64,000 bases of DNA, taken from contig NZ_JBEUMS010000013.1 of NCBI RefSeq assembly GCF_040543805.1, positions 124,001-188,000 on the forward strand. The letters are read 5' to 3'. This document shows, piece by piece, positions 33,801 through 42,402 of the stretch (the stretch's first letter is position 1; every line of letters begins with the position of its first letter). The position numbers and the translations under genes were made by a program. The DNA comes from Arcicella rosea. Its GTDB lineage: Bacteria; Bacteroidota; Bacteroidia; Cytophagales; Spirosomataceae. The notes below the pieces were generated by a model that was given only the letters and a program-made list of their open reading frames with translations, searched no databases and had not been told where the DNA came from.

Positions 33801-34278
33801 GTCCATTTTCGTCTGTAACAACACCTGAAACTGATATTTCACCAAGTATGTTATTACTTTCAGCTTCAGGAAATTTTAGAGGTTGAGTCATCGGTATTTC
33901 TTGATAGCCTGTATTTTTGGTTCGAGTCAGGATAATTTGTCGATCTCCCACTGTTTCGTAAGCTATACTTCTTGGAATCAAGACTTTTTTGAGTACATCT
34001 TCCAGTTTCTCATTCTTGATTTCTACCGTTATCAATTCATTATTAGATAATAAATCTTTTTGAAACGAAAAGAAAACGTCCGTTTGACGCTCTATCGTTT
34101 TTAGTAATGTACGGAAATTACTTTTTTTAAGTGAGAGCGTCACTTTTTTTTGTAATTGTTCTTGGGCTTTTACTGGTGTTGCACAAGCATTTCCTGCTAA
34201 GATTCCTGCAATGACCAGTTGAATGAAGTTGATTTTCATAATTGAGAAAATCTTTTGTTTTGTACGACTTTTTGTCAT
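30808..34278 (-). CDS. SusC/RagA-family TonB-linked receptor with STN domain
   Basis: The protein (about 1156 aa from the ATG at 34278) has a basic N-terminus and long signal peptide (ends PVKAQ near 39), an STN domain (about 60-115), and a carboxypeptidase-regulatory-like domain (about 148-222). The TonB box DEVVVVGYG (227-235) is followed by a plug with LILVDGVTV and ISVLKDAAAAAIYGAQAAGG, then a long barrel ending TATAGLNLSF. The frame is open to 34329, but that start falls within a leader hairpin, and relatives begin near 34278 (MTKSRTKQKI). It follows FecR, so ligand binding should activate the ECF sigma factor of this locus. SusD (32 nt downstream) is its partner. Confidence 0.95.
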   Translation of the reverse strand: MTKSRTKQKIFSIMKINFIQLVIAGILAGNACATPVKAQEQLQKKVTLSLKKSNFRTLLKTIERQTDVFFSFQKDLLSNNELITVEIKNEKLEDVLKKVLIPRSIAYETVGDRQIILTRTKNTGYQEIPMTQPLKFPEAESNNILGEISVSGVVTDENGQGLPGVNIAIKGTNRGVNSTANGSFKISVPNTDAVLIFSFVGYISQEIEVGSKNTINVSLKTDDRALDEVVVVGYGTQKKANLTGAVSTIDSKLIENRPVSNVANALQGVASGLIVTRGSGQPGNEGIGIQIRGATSANGNVDPLILVDGVTVSSFTLQTLNPNDIESISVLKDAAAAAIYGAQAAGGVLLITTKKGKSGKTIFEYSNQIGVDWALNVPERLSLLDEAEYANLARKNAKTAPEYTEEDLQRIRDGIPYVVNPSDTTRYIFYNQENQINSVVRKYTPMQTHNFSAKGGTEKTNYLVSFGYYGKQGLFKVGPDRLDRYNLRVNLGSQLTKHISLDSRIAYSLQSQQASSVGTDGEGLVYQIYRLRTRFPIFTPEGRLNGGAGSSSNNSYALLKEGGYNNVDRNFFDGVFTLAAKELVKGLNIRTVLGQQYRFSDRRRFARQVELWGRFAPIFYLNNPNQYAITSEFTRNTNIQFLTDYDLTIGKSKFHVLGGYQWEDSRFTSTATTSNSLVNNDQPTLNLGDDKTKANSETINTFAFQSFFGRFNYNYDDKYLFEATFRMDESSRLAPGLRNKFFPSASIGWNMQREPWFSKAVPLFSEFKLRGSWGQLGNALGIGYYDYLNLLNRGSNLVLGGVESRTSYFSQSVVPSSDLSWETIETSNFGLDMGLVKNKLQISGDYYIKYNRNMLTPLQLPATFGVGTPRINNGELKSWGWEVEVKFRDKIGESFNYNIGLNISDNQNKLISYAGRRVVGAGTVALLEGYPLNSIWGYKTAGYFQTDDEVKASAFQDSRTGAGDVRFVDQNGDAKINVGKGSPDDSGDLVYLGTDQPRYVFGFNIGFQYKGFDFSAFIQGVGKRSFLANSEAIEPLAQAWKQPLAIHKDYWTPENQDATFPRPYLQGGFRYLPSDKWMINGQYARLKNIQIGYSLPEKWIKKIKVSRARVFVSGQDILSFTRLGAFNNYFNPEQRNGAQNDYPFFGTATAGLNLSF

Positions 34279-34310
34279 AGTTTTGAGTGTTTTTTTAAAA
34301 GCGTTAGCAT

Positions 34311-34373
34311 GCCATTGCTTTCCCTGCAATGGCTAAGATTATCGGGGTTAGGTGTTGCCGCACTTTTCCCCGA
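34311..34373 (-). other. Two hairpins in the leader of the lyase-locus susC
   Basis: GCCATTGC/GCAATGGC (34311-34318 with 34326-34333) and ATCGGGG/CCCCGAT (34341-34347 with 34367-34373) can form two stems just upstream of the susC start. They could shape mRNA stability or translation. Neither has a T-tract on the minus strand. Confidence 0.4.
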
Positions 34374-34460
34374 TTTTTACATTAAGTAAGCTGGGTTTAA
34401 ACCATAGTTTGTGTTTAAAATGTTAAAGAGATTTCTTAATTAAGCTAATTATTGTTGAAA

Positions 34461-35555
34461 TTACTGACAACCATTAGACTGTATAACCACCTGTGCATCA
34501 ACCACTTTGTAGCTGGCGCCAATCGTTTTGCACATGATGTCTAGTTTATTAAATAAAGATTCATCCGTGAGAGTAGTCGTGATGATACAATGTGAAAGGA
34601 CTTCCTCATCATAAATAATAGTGATGCCATAAGCTTTTTCTATTACCTTCAATACTTCTGCGACAGGTCTGTCTTCAAAGCTTTGAACCCTTATTTCCGA
34701 TAAATTTTGAATGAGAATAGGGTTTTCGCTTAATGTTTTTTCTAAGCGTTCTTCTTTTCTTGAAAAAATAGCTTGTTGATTTGGTGTAATAATTAATCCT
34801 TTTTCTTCTGGGTCGGTTAAGCTTATTTTATGTTGATGAAAGACTGAAACTCGTCCAGTTTTCACCGTCACAAAAATGCGTGGAGCATTTTCAAAAGCTT
34901 TAATGATGAAGCTGGTTCCTAATACTTTGGTTACGACTTCATTAGCATAAACATAAAAGGGTTTATTGGGGTTTTTAGTAATTTCAAAAAAAGCTTCCCC
35001 ACTTAAAAATACTTGTCTTTTTTGTGTATCAAAGTGCTGAGGGTAGCTCAATTTAGCATTCTTTGCTAAAGTAATTACGCTACCATCTTCAAGCTTTACT
35101 ACAAGTGGATTTGTAGAGTGATTTATCTTTTCGATTAAAATATTTTGTTTTTCAGCAGTCGCAATTAAGTCTTGATAACTTACTTCTTTATCATTGATTG
35201 GATACCAAATGCCAAATCCTAAACCAATAACAAGAAGCGCCGCAGCTACCCAATTGAGGATACGCCAATTTAAGAAGATATTATGAGATGGAACTTCATG
35301 CGTGAAATGCTCTTGTTCATCAATATTTTCATTGATGATTGTCCATACCTTTGATTGGTCAATATTAGGAAATTTTTGGCTTTCAACTTCATCAACTTGT
35401 CTAATAAAGCGAATAGCCTCTTCAATCATTTGAGATTTTTCAGGATAATTCAACTGAAATTCAAGCCAAAATGAGTCATTTTCACCATACTTCACCCATT
35501 TAATAAATGAATCCTCTTGTATGAAATCTTTGGTCTGAAAAAAATTATATTCCAT
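34461..35555 (-). CDS. FecR-family anti-sigma factor
   Basis: The 364-residue protein has an N-terminal cytoplasmic part (FIKWVKYGENDSF), one membrane helix (about 100-121: ILNWVAAALLVIGLGFGIW), the FecR domain with SGEAFFEITKNPNKPFYVYANEVVTKVLGTSF, and a C-terminal DUF4974-like domain ending near CKTIGASYKVVDAQVVIQSN. It should bind the ECF sigma factor encoded 53 nt upstream and respond to the STN domain of the SusC encoded downstream. The gap to the preferred susC start is 182 nt and contains leader hairpins. Confidence 0.94.
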   Translation of the reverse strand: MEYNFFQTKDFIQEDSFIKWVKYGENDSFWLEFQLNYPEKSQMIEEAIRFIRQVDEVESQKFPNIDQSKVWTIINENIDEQEHFTHEVPSHNIFLNWRILNWVAAALLVIGLGFGIWYPINDKEVSYQDLIATAEKQNILIEKINHSTNPLVVKLEDGSVITLAKNAKLSYPQHFDTQKRQVFLSGEAFFEITKNPNKPFYVYANEVVTKVLGTSFIIKAFENAPRIFVTVKTGRVSVFHQHKISLTDPEEKGLIITPNQQAIFSRKEERLEKTLSENPILIQNLSEIRVQSFEDRPVAEVLKVIEKAYGITIIYDEEVLSHCIITTTLTDESLFNKLDIMCKTIGASYKVVDAQVVIQSNGCQ

Positions 35556-35608
35556 CTTGATATAGCTATAGTGTGCTTTATCAATACAGATACGAAGTTG
35601 CAGATGAA

Positions 35609-36241
35609 TTACTCACCTAACAGAAAATATTTTAAAAAAAATAACATCATTACCCAGTTTTTAAGAATTGCTCTTAAAGATGCATAAGAACGGAAAAGAA
35701 GGTTACTGACAGATTGTCTATTCATTTCCATTAGTTGAGCGATTTGCTCAAGACTAAAATCATGATAATATTTTAAGTTTATAACTTCTTGCTGGCGTTG
35801 TGGAAGATGTTCAATTGCTTTTTTCAAAGCATTTAATTCTGCATTGTCATTTTCAGAATCAATGGTTTTTTGTTCTTCTGAAAGACTTATTAAAAAATCA
35901 AGATAAGTATCAATATTTTCGGATTTATCGAAAATGTCTTTCTGCAAATCTCTAATAATTCTATTTTTCAGCGAACGAAATAAATAGAACTTTACCTCAT
36001 TTACTTCAGTAAGACGAGATTTATTGTTCCAAAGATAGATAAATACTTCTTGGATAGAATCTTCAATCAGATTTTCATCTGGCGTAATTCTATAGCCGTA
36101 ATTTATCAACGCTTTAAAAAAATGCTTATAGAGACTTTCAAAAGCTTTTTTATCTCCGTTGATTAAGTCTTTCCATAGCAAAGTTTCTTGCTCTTTGGTC
36201 AGCTTTTGATTTTTTGTAATATTTATTCTTGCGTTAGTCAC
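35609..36241 (-). CDS. ECF sigma-70 factor, FecI-like
   Basis: The 210-residue protein has sigma region 2 (about 30-100: AFESLYKHFFKALINYGYRI, SIQEVFIYLWNNKSRL) and region 4 (about 140-195: HLPQRQQEVINLKYYHDFSLEQIAQLMEMNRQSVSNLLFRSY). A short hydrophobic C-terminus follows (MMLFFLKYFLL). It heads the minus-strand lyase locus and is divergent from the sigma factor gene of the neighbouring GH5 locus, with a 990-nt gap. It is inferred to activate the downstream SusC/SusD genes when released by FecR. Confidence 0.94.
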   Translation of the reverse strand: MTNARINITKNQKLTKEQETLLWKDLINGDKKAFESLYKHFFKALINYGYRITPDENLIEDSIQEVFIYLWNNKSRLTEVNEVKFYLFRSLKNRIIRDLQKDIFDKSENIDTYLDFLISLSEEQKTIDSENDNAELNALKKAIEHLPQRQQEVINLKYYHDFSLEQIAQLMEMNRQSVSNLLFRSYASLRAILKNWVMMLFFLKYFLLGE

Positions 36242-37147
36242 GAAGAGTTTCCTATTTATTCTAATTGGATAAGTATTAACAATAAACTATTTTCTGTCAC
36301 GATAATCTTCAAAAAGAAGCTTCAAAATAACAGCTTACGAACCTAAAGTAAGATTATTTTAAAAAATACTGTATAAAAATAATTAATAGTATAAAAATAC
36401 TTAGAAAGTAGCTTGAAAGTAAGATTTAAAAAGATTTGGAATCTCTGTTTTATTCTCTCAGAATAGTTACAAAAAATGTCCGTTTTCAAAAAAAATAATG
36501 TGTTTTTTTGACATATAATTATTATATCGAACAATATCAAAAAAGGAACGAATACTTAACAAGAGGTTCTTGTAAGATTTTACTGAAAATCTTACTTTTC
36601 AAACTAAATTAATAGTTTTGTCATAGCTGCTGATTTCCACTTTCGGATATCTCAAATATTTATAAAGCGTCATTTTATAAACACCGATTTCTAAGTCAAA
36701 TTGGTTTACACGCATTTTGCCTTCTTTATAATAAGTTTCGACTAATATTGCTTTTTTGTTCTGCTTCTTTAGCCATGCCTTGGCGAAGACCACCTTTTCT
36801 GCCTCTGGCAGGAGCAACTTCTAAACCAGCTTTTTGTTAAAGCATCTATTTATAACCCTAGCGTATCCTTTCTTCATCTATAGATAGTTATCTATTAAAT
36901 TAGCTATTTTTTGTATCAAGGGCTTTGCCAAGCGAATCGTATCTTCCATCAGAACATTCTTTTTTTATAGTTGTTTGAACTATATTTATAAATATTATAA
37001 TTATAGTTACAAATAAGCATACAGTTGTATGAAAATAAGGTAGATAAAATAAATTTTAAAAAAATACAAAATTAGAGTAAGGGGAAAAATACTAATTATA
37101 GTCTTAACAAAAGAATAAAAAATATTAAAATTATTATAGACAAATCA
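36242..37147. other. Divergent gap between two sigma-factor genes
   Basis: This AT-rich 906-nt region between the divergent loci contains the remnant of a serine recombinase (36599-36877). No complete gene was seen. A minus-strand frame at 36343-36540 is composition-driven and has no family features. No convincing Bacteroidota promoter was visible by eye for either sigma gene. Confidence 0.6.
36599..36877 (-). pseudogene. Serine recombinase (resolvase/invertase) remnant
   Basis: The minus strand begins MKKGYARV at 36877, the classic N-terminus of resolvase/invertase proteins, then jumps to the hinge motif RGRKGGLRQGMAKEAEQK and, after a frameshift, to the C-terminal HTH: VETYYKEGKMRVNQFDLEIG and KMTLYKYLRYP. 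Most of the catalytic domain is deleted. The last 72 codons remain open (36599-36817) but are only the DNA-binding tail, so the gene is certainly not a working recombinase. Confidence 0.75.
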
Positions 37148-37231
37148 ATGGCGAAACCTTTACTCATAAAGCAGAATGGAATAGACAGAAAGGCATTAAA
37201 ACCGATTTTTTCGAAGGAAAGTAATAATTCT

Positions 37232-37813
37232 ATGAAAATCATCAGTTTTGATACCATGTTAAGGAATGCTTTTGAGGAAGACTCTCGAAAGGCGTTTGAA
37301 CTTCTTTTTCAAAAATATTATGCCCCACTTTGTAGTCATGCTGTTCGATTTGTGTATTCAAAGCAAATAGCGGAAGATTTAGTAAGTGAGGTTTTCTATC
37401 AGTTCTATAAAACAGAAGCTCATTTAAATATAAAAACATCTTTTGTAAGCTATCTTTTTACAGCGGTGAGAAATGAGGCGTTTTCTCATCTTAAAAAAGA
37501 GTTTGGCAAAAATGATTTGATGGATGCCAATACAGAGAATACGCTTAAAAATAGTATGCCACTTCCTGATGCCGAAGTGCATTTTAATCAGCTTTTCATG
37601 CGTGTTAACGAAGTGATTGGTCAATTGCCCAACCAATGTCAGAAGGTATTTTTATTGAATAGATTTGAAAATAAACGATACCAAGAAATCGCAGATGAAC
37701 TTAATATTTCACCTCGTACAGTAGAGGTTCACATGTCAAAAGCGCTTAAGTTTTTAAGGAGTGCTTTGCATAAAGATTGGCTACTATCTGTATTAATACC
37801 TATTTTTTATTAA
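37232..37813 (+). CDS. ECF sigma-70 factor, FecI-like
   Basis: From the ATG at 37232 the protein is 193 residues, the usual length for this family. It has region 2 (AFELLFQKYYAPLCSHAVRFVYS, AEDLVSEVFYQFYK) and region 4 (IGQLPNQCQKVFLLNRFENKRYQEIADELNISPRTVEVHMSKALKFL). The frame is open to 37148, which would add 28 non-conserved residues. It heads the plus-strand locus with FecR and three SusC/SusD pairs. The HTH in region 4 is well preserved (ISPRTVEVHMSKAL), so the factor is likely active. Confidence 0.92.
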   Translation: MKIISFDTMLRNAFEEDSRKAFELLFQKYYAPLCSHAVRFVYSKQIAEDLVSEVFYQFYKTEAHLNIKTSFVSYLFTAVRNEAFSHLKKEFGKNDLMDANTENTLKNSMPLPDAEVHFNQLFMRVNEVIGQLPNQCQKVFLLNRFENKRYQEIADELNISPRTVEVHMSKALKFLRSALHKDWLLSVLIPIFY

Positions 37814-37872
37814 GCGATAAGGGCTTTTTTCATTTTAAAAGTCTTAATCGTAATATCTGAAAAATCAATACT

Positions 37873-38868
37873 ATGAACACATCAATTACCAAGTATATCG
37901 TTTTTGAATATTTATCTGGGAGAGCCACAGCACTTGAAAATCAGGCAGTGGAAGAATGGCTTTGTACTCCTGAAAATATTGAAATATTTCACGAATGGCT
38001 ACTAGAATGGGAATTACGTTCACCTCAGTTTACGCCAAATACTCAGGGCGCATTTCATAAGCTTATTAATAAGATGGATAGTTCGGTATCGGATGATAGC
38101 CAAATGGTTATTCCTTCTAAGCAAAGTAAAACAAATACTTTCAGTAGTATTTTGGCCATTGCTGCATCGGTACTGGTGATAATTGGAAGCGTTTGGCTAA
38201 TGAAAGACTATATTCTTTTTAAAACCTACAAAACAAATTATGCAGAAGTGTCTTCTTTTTTGTTAGAAGACGGGAGTCATGTTTCGTTAAATGCCAATTC
38301 AATTTTAAAAGTGCCACGTTGGGGTTTTGATAATGGAGTTAGAGAAGTAACCTTGCAAGGTGAAGCAGAGTTTTCAGTGACGCATACGTTTGATAATAAA
38401 CGTTTTATCGTGAAAACGTCAGACCAATTTCAGATTGAAGTATTAGGGACAGAGTTTTCTGTTTTTGCCCGAAAAAGAGGCACTAAAGTAGTTTTAAATA
38501 GAGGTAAAATTAGAATAGATTATGCTTCTGGCTCAAAAATAGAACAATTATTAATGAAACCCGGTGATTTAGTGACGCTTAATCAACAAGGTAAAATAGC
38601 CTTAGAGAAAACGCCTGAACCGCAAGCTTACTCGGCTTGGAAAACACAACGCTTTGTTTTTAATGGTACTTCTGTCAGAGAAATTGTAGCGCTATTGAAC
38701 GAAAATTTTGGAGTAGAATACATTATTTTAAATGAAGAAATCGCCTCAAGAACAATTAGTGGAACATTTAAAGCCCAATCTGCCGACGAATTACTACAGG
38801 TTTTCTCTGAAGTACTTAGTCTGAAAATTATTGAAACAGAACAAGGGAAAGTGTTGACAAACAAATAA
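37873..38868 (+). CDS. FecR-family anti-sigma factor
   Basis: The 331-residue protein has a cytoplasmic N-terminus (EYLSGRATALENQAVEEWL), one membrane helix (about 95-115: SILAIAASVLVIIGSVWLM), the FecR domain with LQGEAEFSVTHTFDNKRFIV and FQIEVLGTEFSVFA, and a C-terminal DUF4974-like domain (VFNGTSVREIVALLNENFGVEY). It follows the sigma gene by 59 nt and precedes an STN-type SusC by 13 nt, the usual order for signal-controlled polysaccharide uptake loci. Confidence 0.94.
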   Translation: MNTSITKYIVFEYLSGRATALENQAVEEWLCTPENIEIFHEWLLEWELRSPQFTPNTQGAFHKLINKMDSSVSDDSQMVIPSKQSKTNTFSSILAIAASVLVIIGSVWLMKDYILFKTYKTNYAEVSSFLLEDGSHVSLNANSILKVPRWGFDNGVREVTLQGEAEFSVTHTFDNKRFIVKTSDQFQIEVLGTEFSVFARKRGTKVVLNRGKIRIDYASGSKIEQLLMKPGDLVTLNQQGKIALEKTPEPQAYSAWKTQRFVFNGTSVREIVALLNENFGVEYIILNEEIASRTISGTFKAQSADELLQVFSEVLSLKIIETEQGKVLTNK

Positions 38869-38881
38869 TAATCTCAAGATA

Positions 38882-41800
38882 ATGAAAATAAAAGTACTAT
38901 TTTTTAAGCGATGGACTGTGATAGTCTTTATGATATCGCTATTTCCTTTGTCTAAATTTATGCAGGTATTTGCTTATGAAGTACAGACTCAACCAGCAGT
39001 TAATAAAAAGACCCCTTCCAACTTAAAAAGTATTCTATTGGAGCTTCAAAAATATTATAAAGTTGAAATTGTATTTGAAGACAAAGCCGTTGCCAACAAA
39101 AATGCAGAGCCTTTTAACCCTAAAATATCAATTGAAAAAAACTTAACGATTGTCTTACAAAAAACTGGATTAAGTTTCAAAAAACTAAGAAAAGATACGT
39201 ACTTAATAACGCAAAATGAAGTAGAAAAAACTAATACCATCAATAAAGAAATCAATAGTTCAAGTGTCGTTGTTCCAACCGAAACAGATGCGTCTGTTGA
39301 AGTAAAACTAGCAGTAAACACACCCGCCAAAAATAACATTCTTGATGCTACTGAGTCGGGAATAATGGTGAAAGGAAAAGTATCAGATGAAAAAACGGGA
39401 GAGGCTTTACTTGGCGTAAACATTATGCTAAAAAACGCTAGACAGGGAACAATGACGAATGCAAATGGAGAATATGTTTTGAACGTTCCTGAAAAAAATA
39501 CAATATTGATTTTCAGTTATTTAGGATATGAAAGGCGTGAAGTTTCTGTTGGTAGCCGTTCTGAATTGAATGTTACGCTACAGTCAAGTGCAAAAGCTTT
39601 GGAAGAAGTTGTTGTGATTGGATTTGGAACGCAAAAAAAAGTATCAGTAACAGGAGCAATCACAACAGTAACAGGCAAAGAGATTCTTAAATCTCCCAAT
39701 TCAAACGTTACCAATAGTTTAGTGGGTCGGCTGACAGGCCTATCAGCTGTTCAAAGAAGTGGACAGCCCGGGAATAACGAAGCATTAATCACGATTAGAG
39801 GTTCAGCTACTTACAATAATAATGCAGCAATTGTGGTGGTAGATGGCGTAGAACGTTCAGGATTTGGTGATATTGACCCAAACGAAATAGAAACCATTTC
39901 GGTATTGAAAGATGCTGCCTCAACGGCTGTTTTTGGGATAAAAGGAGCTAACGGAGTAATTGTAATTACGACCAAAAGTGGTCAAGAAGGAAAGCCACGT
40001 ATAAACTATAGCGGTAATATTAGTTTACAAACTTACACTGGAATTCCTAAAGCAATGAACGCCTATGATAACGCCTTTTTGATAAATGAGGCTAACCGAA
40101 ACGATGGCTTAGCCGAAACTTGGACAGCCGATGAATTACAAAAATTCAAAGATGGTTCAGACCCTTATGGTTATCCAGATATAAATTGGTTCGATTATTT
40201 AACGAGAAAATCTTACTCACAAACGCAACACAATATCAATATTAGTGGCGGTACTAAAATCGTAAAGTACTTTGTTTCTGTGGGTTATTTGTTTGAAGAT
40301 GGTATTTTTAAAAAGTTGGATTCTCCTTATGGTTTTAGCTCAACTCCTTCTTATTCACGCTATAATTTTCGTTCAAATATAGATTTTTCATTAAGTAAAA
40401 ATCTGCAAGTAGGTGTACGTTTGGGTGGAAAATTAGGAGAGCGTTACCAACCTGCTGGATTAGCTTCTTCTTCATTTTCTTACGATAATATCGAGGCTAT
40501 GATTTCAAGGGTTTTACAAACGCCTTCGTTTGCATATCCAGTAATGACTCCCGACGGGCAAATCGCACAAAACCCAAATGTAGGAACAAATATCTGGAAT
40601 CCATTAGCAGTAATTACTCGCTGGGGAACACGTGATGATGAAAGTAATACACTTGAAAGTACTTTCAATTTAAACTATAAATTAGATGCACTTACAAAGG
40701 GATTATCTATCAAAATCGTATTTGGGTATGATTCTTATTTCTCCAATATCGTCAGAAGAAATGCTACTTGGGCGGCTTACGTGGTAGATAGAAAAACGAA
40801 AGCAATATCATTGTCGCCCGATAGACCAAGGGATGAACCTTTGAGCGGTTTGATTACGTCTTACAGTGGATTAATTACTTCAAATCTTCAAACAGGTTTA
40901 AATTATGATAGGAGTTTCAATAAACATAATGTTACTGGGCTTGCTCTTTTTACTCGTCAAGTAATAAATGAACAAGGCACTGGCTTGAATGCTCCGCCCA
41001 GAGCCTCACAAGGTGTAGTTAGTAGAATAACCTATAATTATAATCGAAAATACTTTGCTGAATTTAATGCAGCTTACAATGGTTCAGAACAATTTGCTAT
41101 TGGCAAACAATATGGTTTTTTCCCTGCTGTTTCGGCAGGTTGGACATTAAGTAACGAAAACTTTTTGAAAGATATATCATGGATTTCAAACCTTAAAATC
41201 AGAGGTTCTTATGGAGTTGTCGGGAATGATAAATTGAATTCAAGATTTTTATTCTTAAATAATTATTCGGTAATCACAGGTGGAATTTCAACAGATCCGG
41301 CATATTCCAGACCGGGAACGGGTGTACAATTTGGTTTGCCAACTTCTTTGGTAAATTATCAAGTTGTAGTGCCAACATCATTCGGAAACCCAGATGTTAC
41401 TTGGGAAAAGGGAACAAAAAGAAATATTGGTTTTGAAGCAAATTTATTTAATAATGCTTTGAACGCTACAGTAGATATTTTTGATGAAAACAGAGTAGAT
41501 ATTTTAACCAATCGTTCTTCAGGTTTACAAACCTATGGACTTACATATCCAGCTTTGAATATTGGTAAAGTGTATAATAAAGGTTATGAAATAGAATTGA
41601 ATTATCAGCACAGGAATGGTCCAGTAACTTATGGGCTTATCACTCAGCTTTCTTTTGCTCGCAACAAAATTATTAGTCGTGATGAACCTCCTGGACGACC
41701 TGACTATTTAAAACAAGAAGGAAAACCTGTTGGGCAGTTTTTCGGTTTTGTAACTGATGGTTTTTATAAATCGCAAGAAGACATCAGTAATTCTCCAGTC

Positions 41801-42391
41801 AATACTTTAGGAAAGGTAATTCCGGGTGATTTAAAATATAAAGATTATAATAACGATGGTAAAATTGATGCTGATGATGTGGCACCGATTGGCTATTCAA
41901 GAACGCCAGAGTACATTTATAGTTTTGCTCCAAATATTGGTTATAGAGGCATTACTTTGTCGATTTTATTGCAAGGAGTACGTAATGTGAGTTCAGATGT
42001 TATTTTATCTGAACAAAATAATGGGCAGCAAATGTATGAATTTCAACAAGGAAGATGGACGCCAGAAACGGCTTCAACTGCTACTTGGCCAGCTTTACAT
42101 TCAAGAGGAAATGCCTACATTAGTTATCGACTAAACGATTTTATTTTACAGGATGCCTCTTATTTGAAACTAAGGAATATTGAACTTTCGTGGAATGTTC
42201 CTCAGGCAATATTAAAGCAAAAAGTAAGTGGATTAAGAGTGTTTGTTTCGGGACAAAACCTTTATACATGGACAAAATATAAAATGTATCTCGACCCCGA
42301 AAATATCAACTTGTCGAATACAGATTTTTCGAAACAATCTATCTATCCAACACCTCGTATTTTCAATGTTGGGGTTAACGTCCAATTGTAA
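38882..42391 (+). CDS. SusC/RagA-family TonB-linked receptor with STN domain (pair A)
   Basis: The 1169-residue protein has a signal peptide (about 1-32), an STN domain (about 45-110: LLELQKYYKVEIVFEDKAV, LTIVLQKTGLSFKKL), and a carboxypeptidase-regulatory-like domain (about 160-235). The TonB box is EEVVVIGFG, followed by a plug with IVVVDGVERSGFGDIDPNEI and ISVLKDAASTAVFGIKGANG, then a barrel ending PRIFNVGVNVQL. Located directly after FecR, it is the likely sensor receptor for the whole locus. Its SusD partner is encoded 11 nt downstream. Confidence 0.95.
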   Translation: MKIKVLFFKRWTVIVFMISLFPLSKFMQVFAYEVQTQPAVNKKTPSNLKSILLELQKYYKVEIVFEDKAVANKNAEPFNPKISIEKNLTIVLQKTGLSFKKLRKDTYLITQNEVEKTNTINKEINSSSVVVPTETDASVEVKLAVNTPAKNNILDATESGIMVKGKVSDEKTGEALLGVNIMLKNARQGTMTNANGEYVLNVPEKNTILIFSYLGYERREVSVGSRSELNVTLQSSAKALEEVVVIGFGTQKKVSVTGAITTVTGKEILKSPNSNVTNSLVGRLTGLSAVQRSGQPGNNEALITIRGSATYNNNAAIVVVDGVERSGFGDIDPNEIETISVLKDAASTAVFGIKGANGVIVITTKSGQEGKPRINYSGNISLQTYTGIPKAMNAYDNAFLINEANRNDGLAETWTADELQKFKDGSDPYGYPDINWFDYLTRKSYSQTQHNINISGGTKIVKYFVSVGYLFEDGIFKKLDSPYGFSSTPSYSRYNFRSNIDFSLSKNLQVGVRLGGKLGERYQPAGLASSSFSYDNIEAMISRVLQTPSFAYPVMTPDGQIAQNPNVGTNIWNPLAVITRWGTRDDESNTLESTFNLNYKLDALTKGLSIKIVFGYDSYFSNIVRRNATWAAYVVDRKTKAISLSPDRPRDEPLSGLITSYSGLITSNLQTGLNYDRSFNKHNVTGLALFTRQVINEQGTGLNAPPRASQGVVSRITYNYNRKYFAEFNAAYNGSEQFAIGKQYGFFPAVSAGWTLSNENFLKDISWISNLKIRGSYGVVGNDKLNSRFLFLNNYSVITGGISTDPAYSRPGTGVQFGLPTSLVNYQVVVPTSFGNPDVTWEKGTKRNIGFEANLFNNALNATVDIFDENRVDILTNRSSGLQTYGLTYPALNIGKVYNKGYEIELNYQHRNGPVTYGLITQLSFARNKIISRDEPPGRPDYLKQEGKPVGQFFGFVTDGFYKSQEDISNSPVNTLGKVIPGDLKYKDYNNDGKIDADDVAPIGYSRTPEYIYSFAPNIGYRGITLSILLQGVRNVSSDVILSEQNNGQQMYEFQQGRWTPETASTATWPALHSRGNAYISYRLNDFILQDASYLKLRNIELSWNVPQAILKQKVSGLRVFVSGQNLYTWTKYKMYLDPENINLSNTDFSKQSIYPTPRIFNVGVNVQL

Positions 42392-42402
42392 AAAAACTAG
42401 CC

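Noticed and set aside
36343..36540. Minus-strand 65-codon frame in the divergent gap
   Set aside because: Rich in Ile, Phe, Lys and Tyr, as random AT-rich DNA would give; no start context or family motif.
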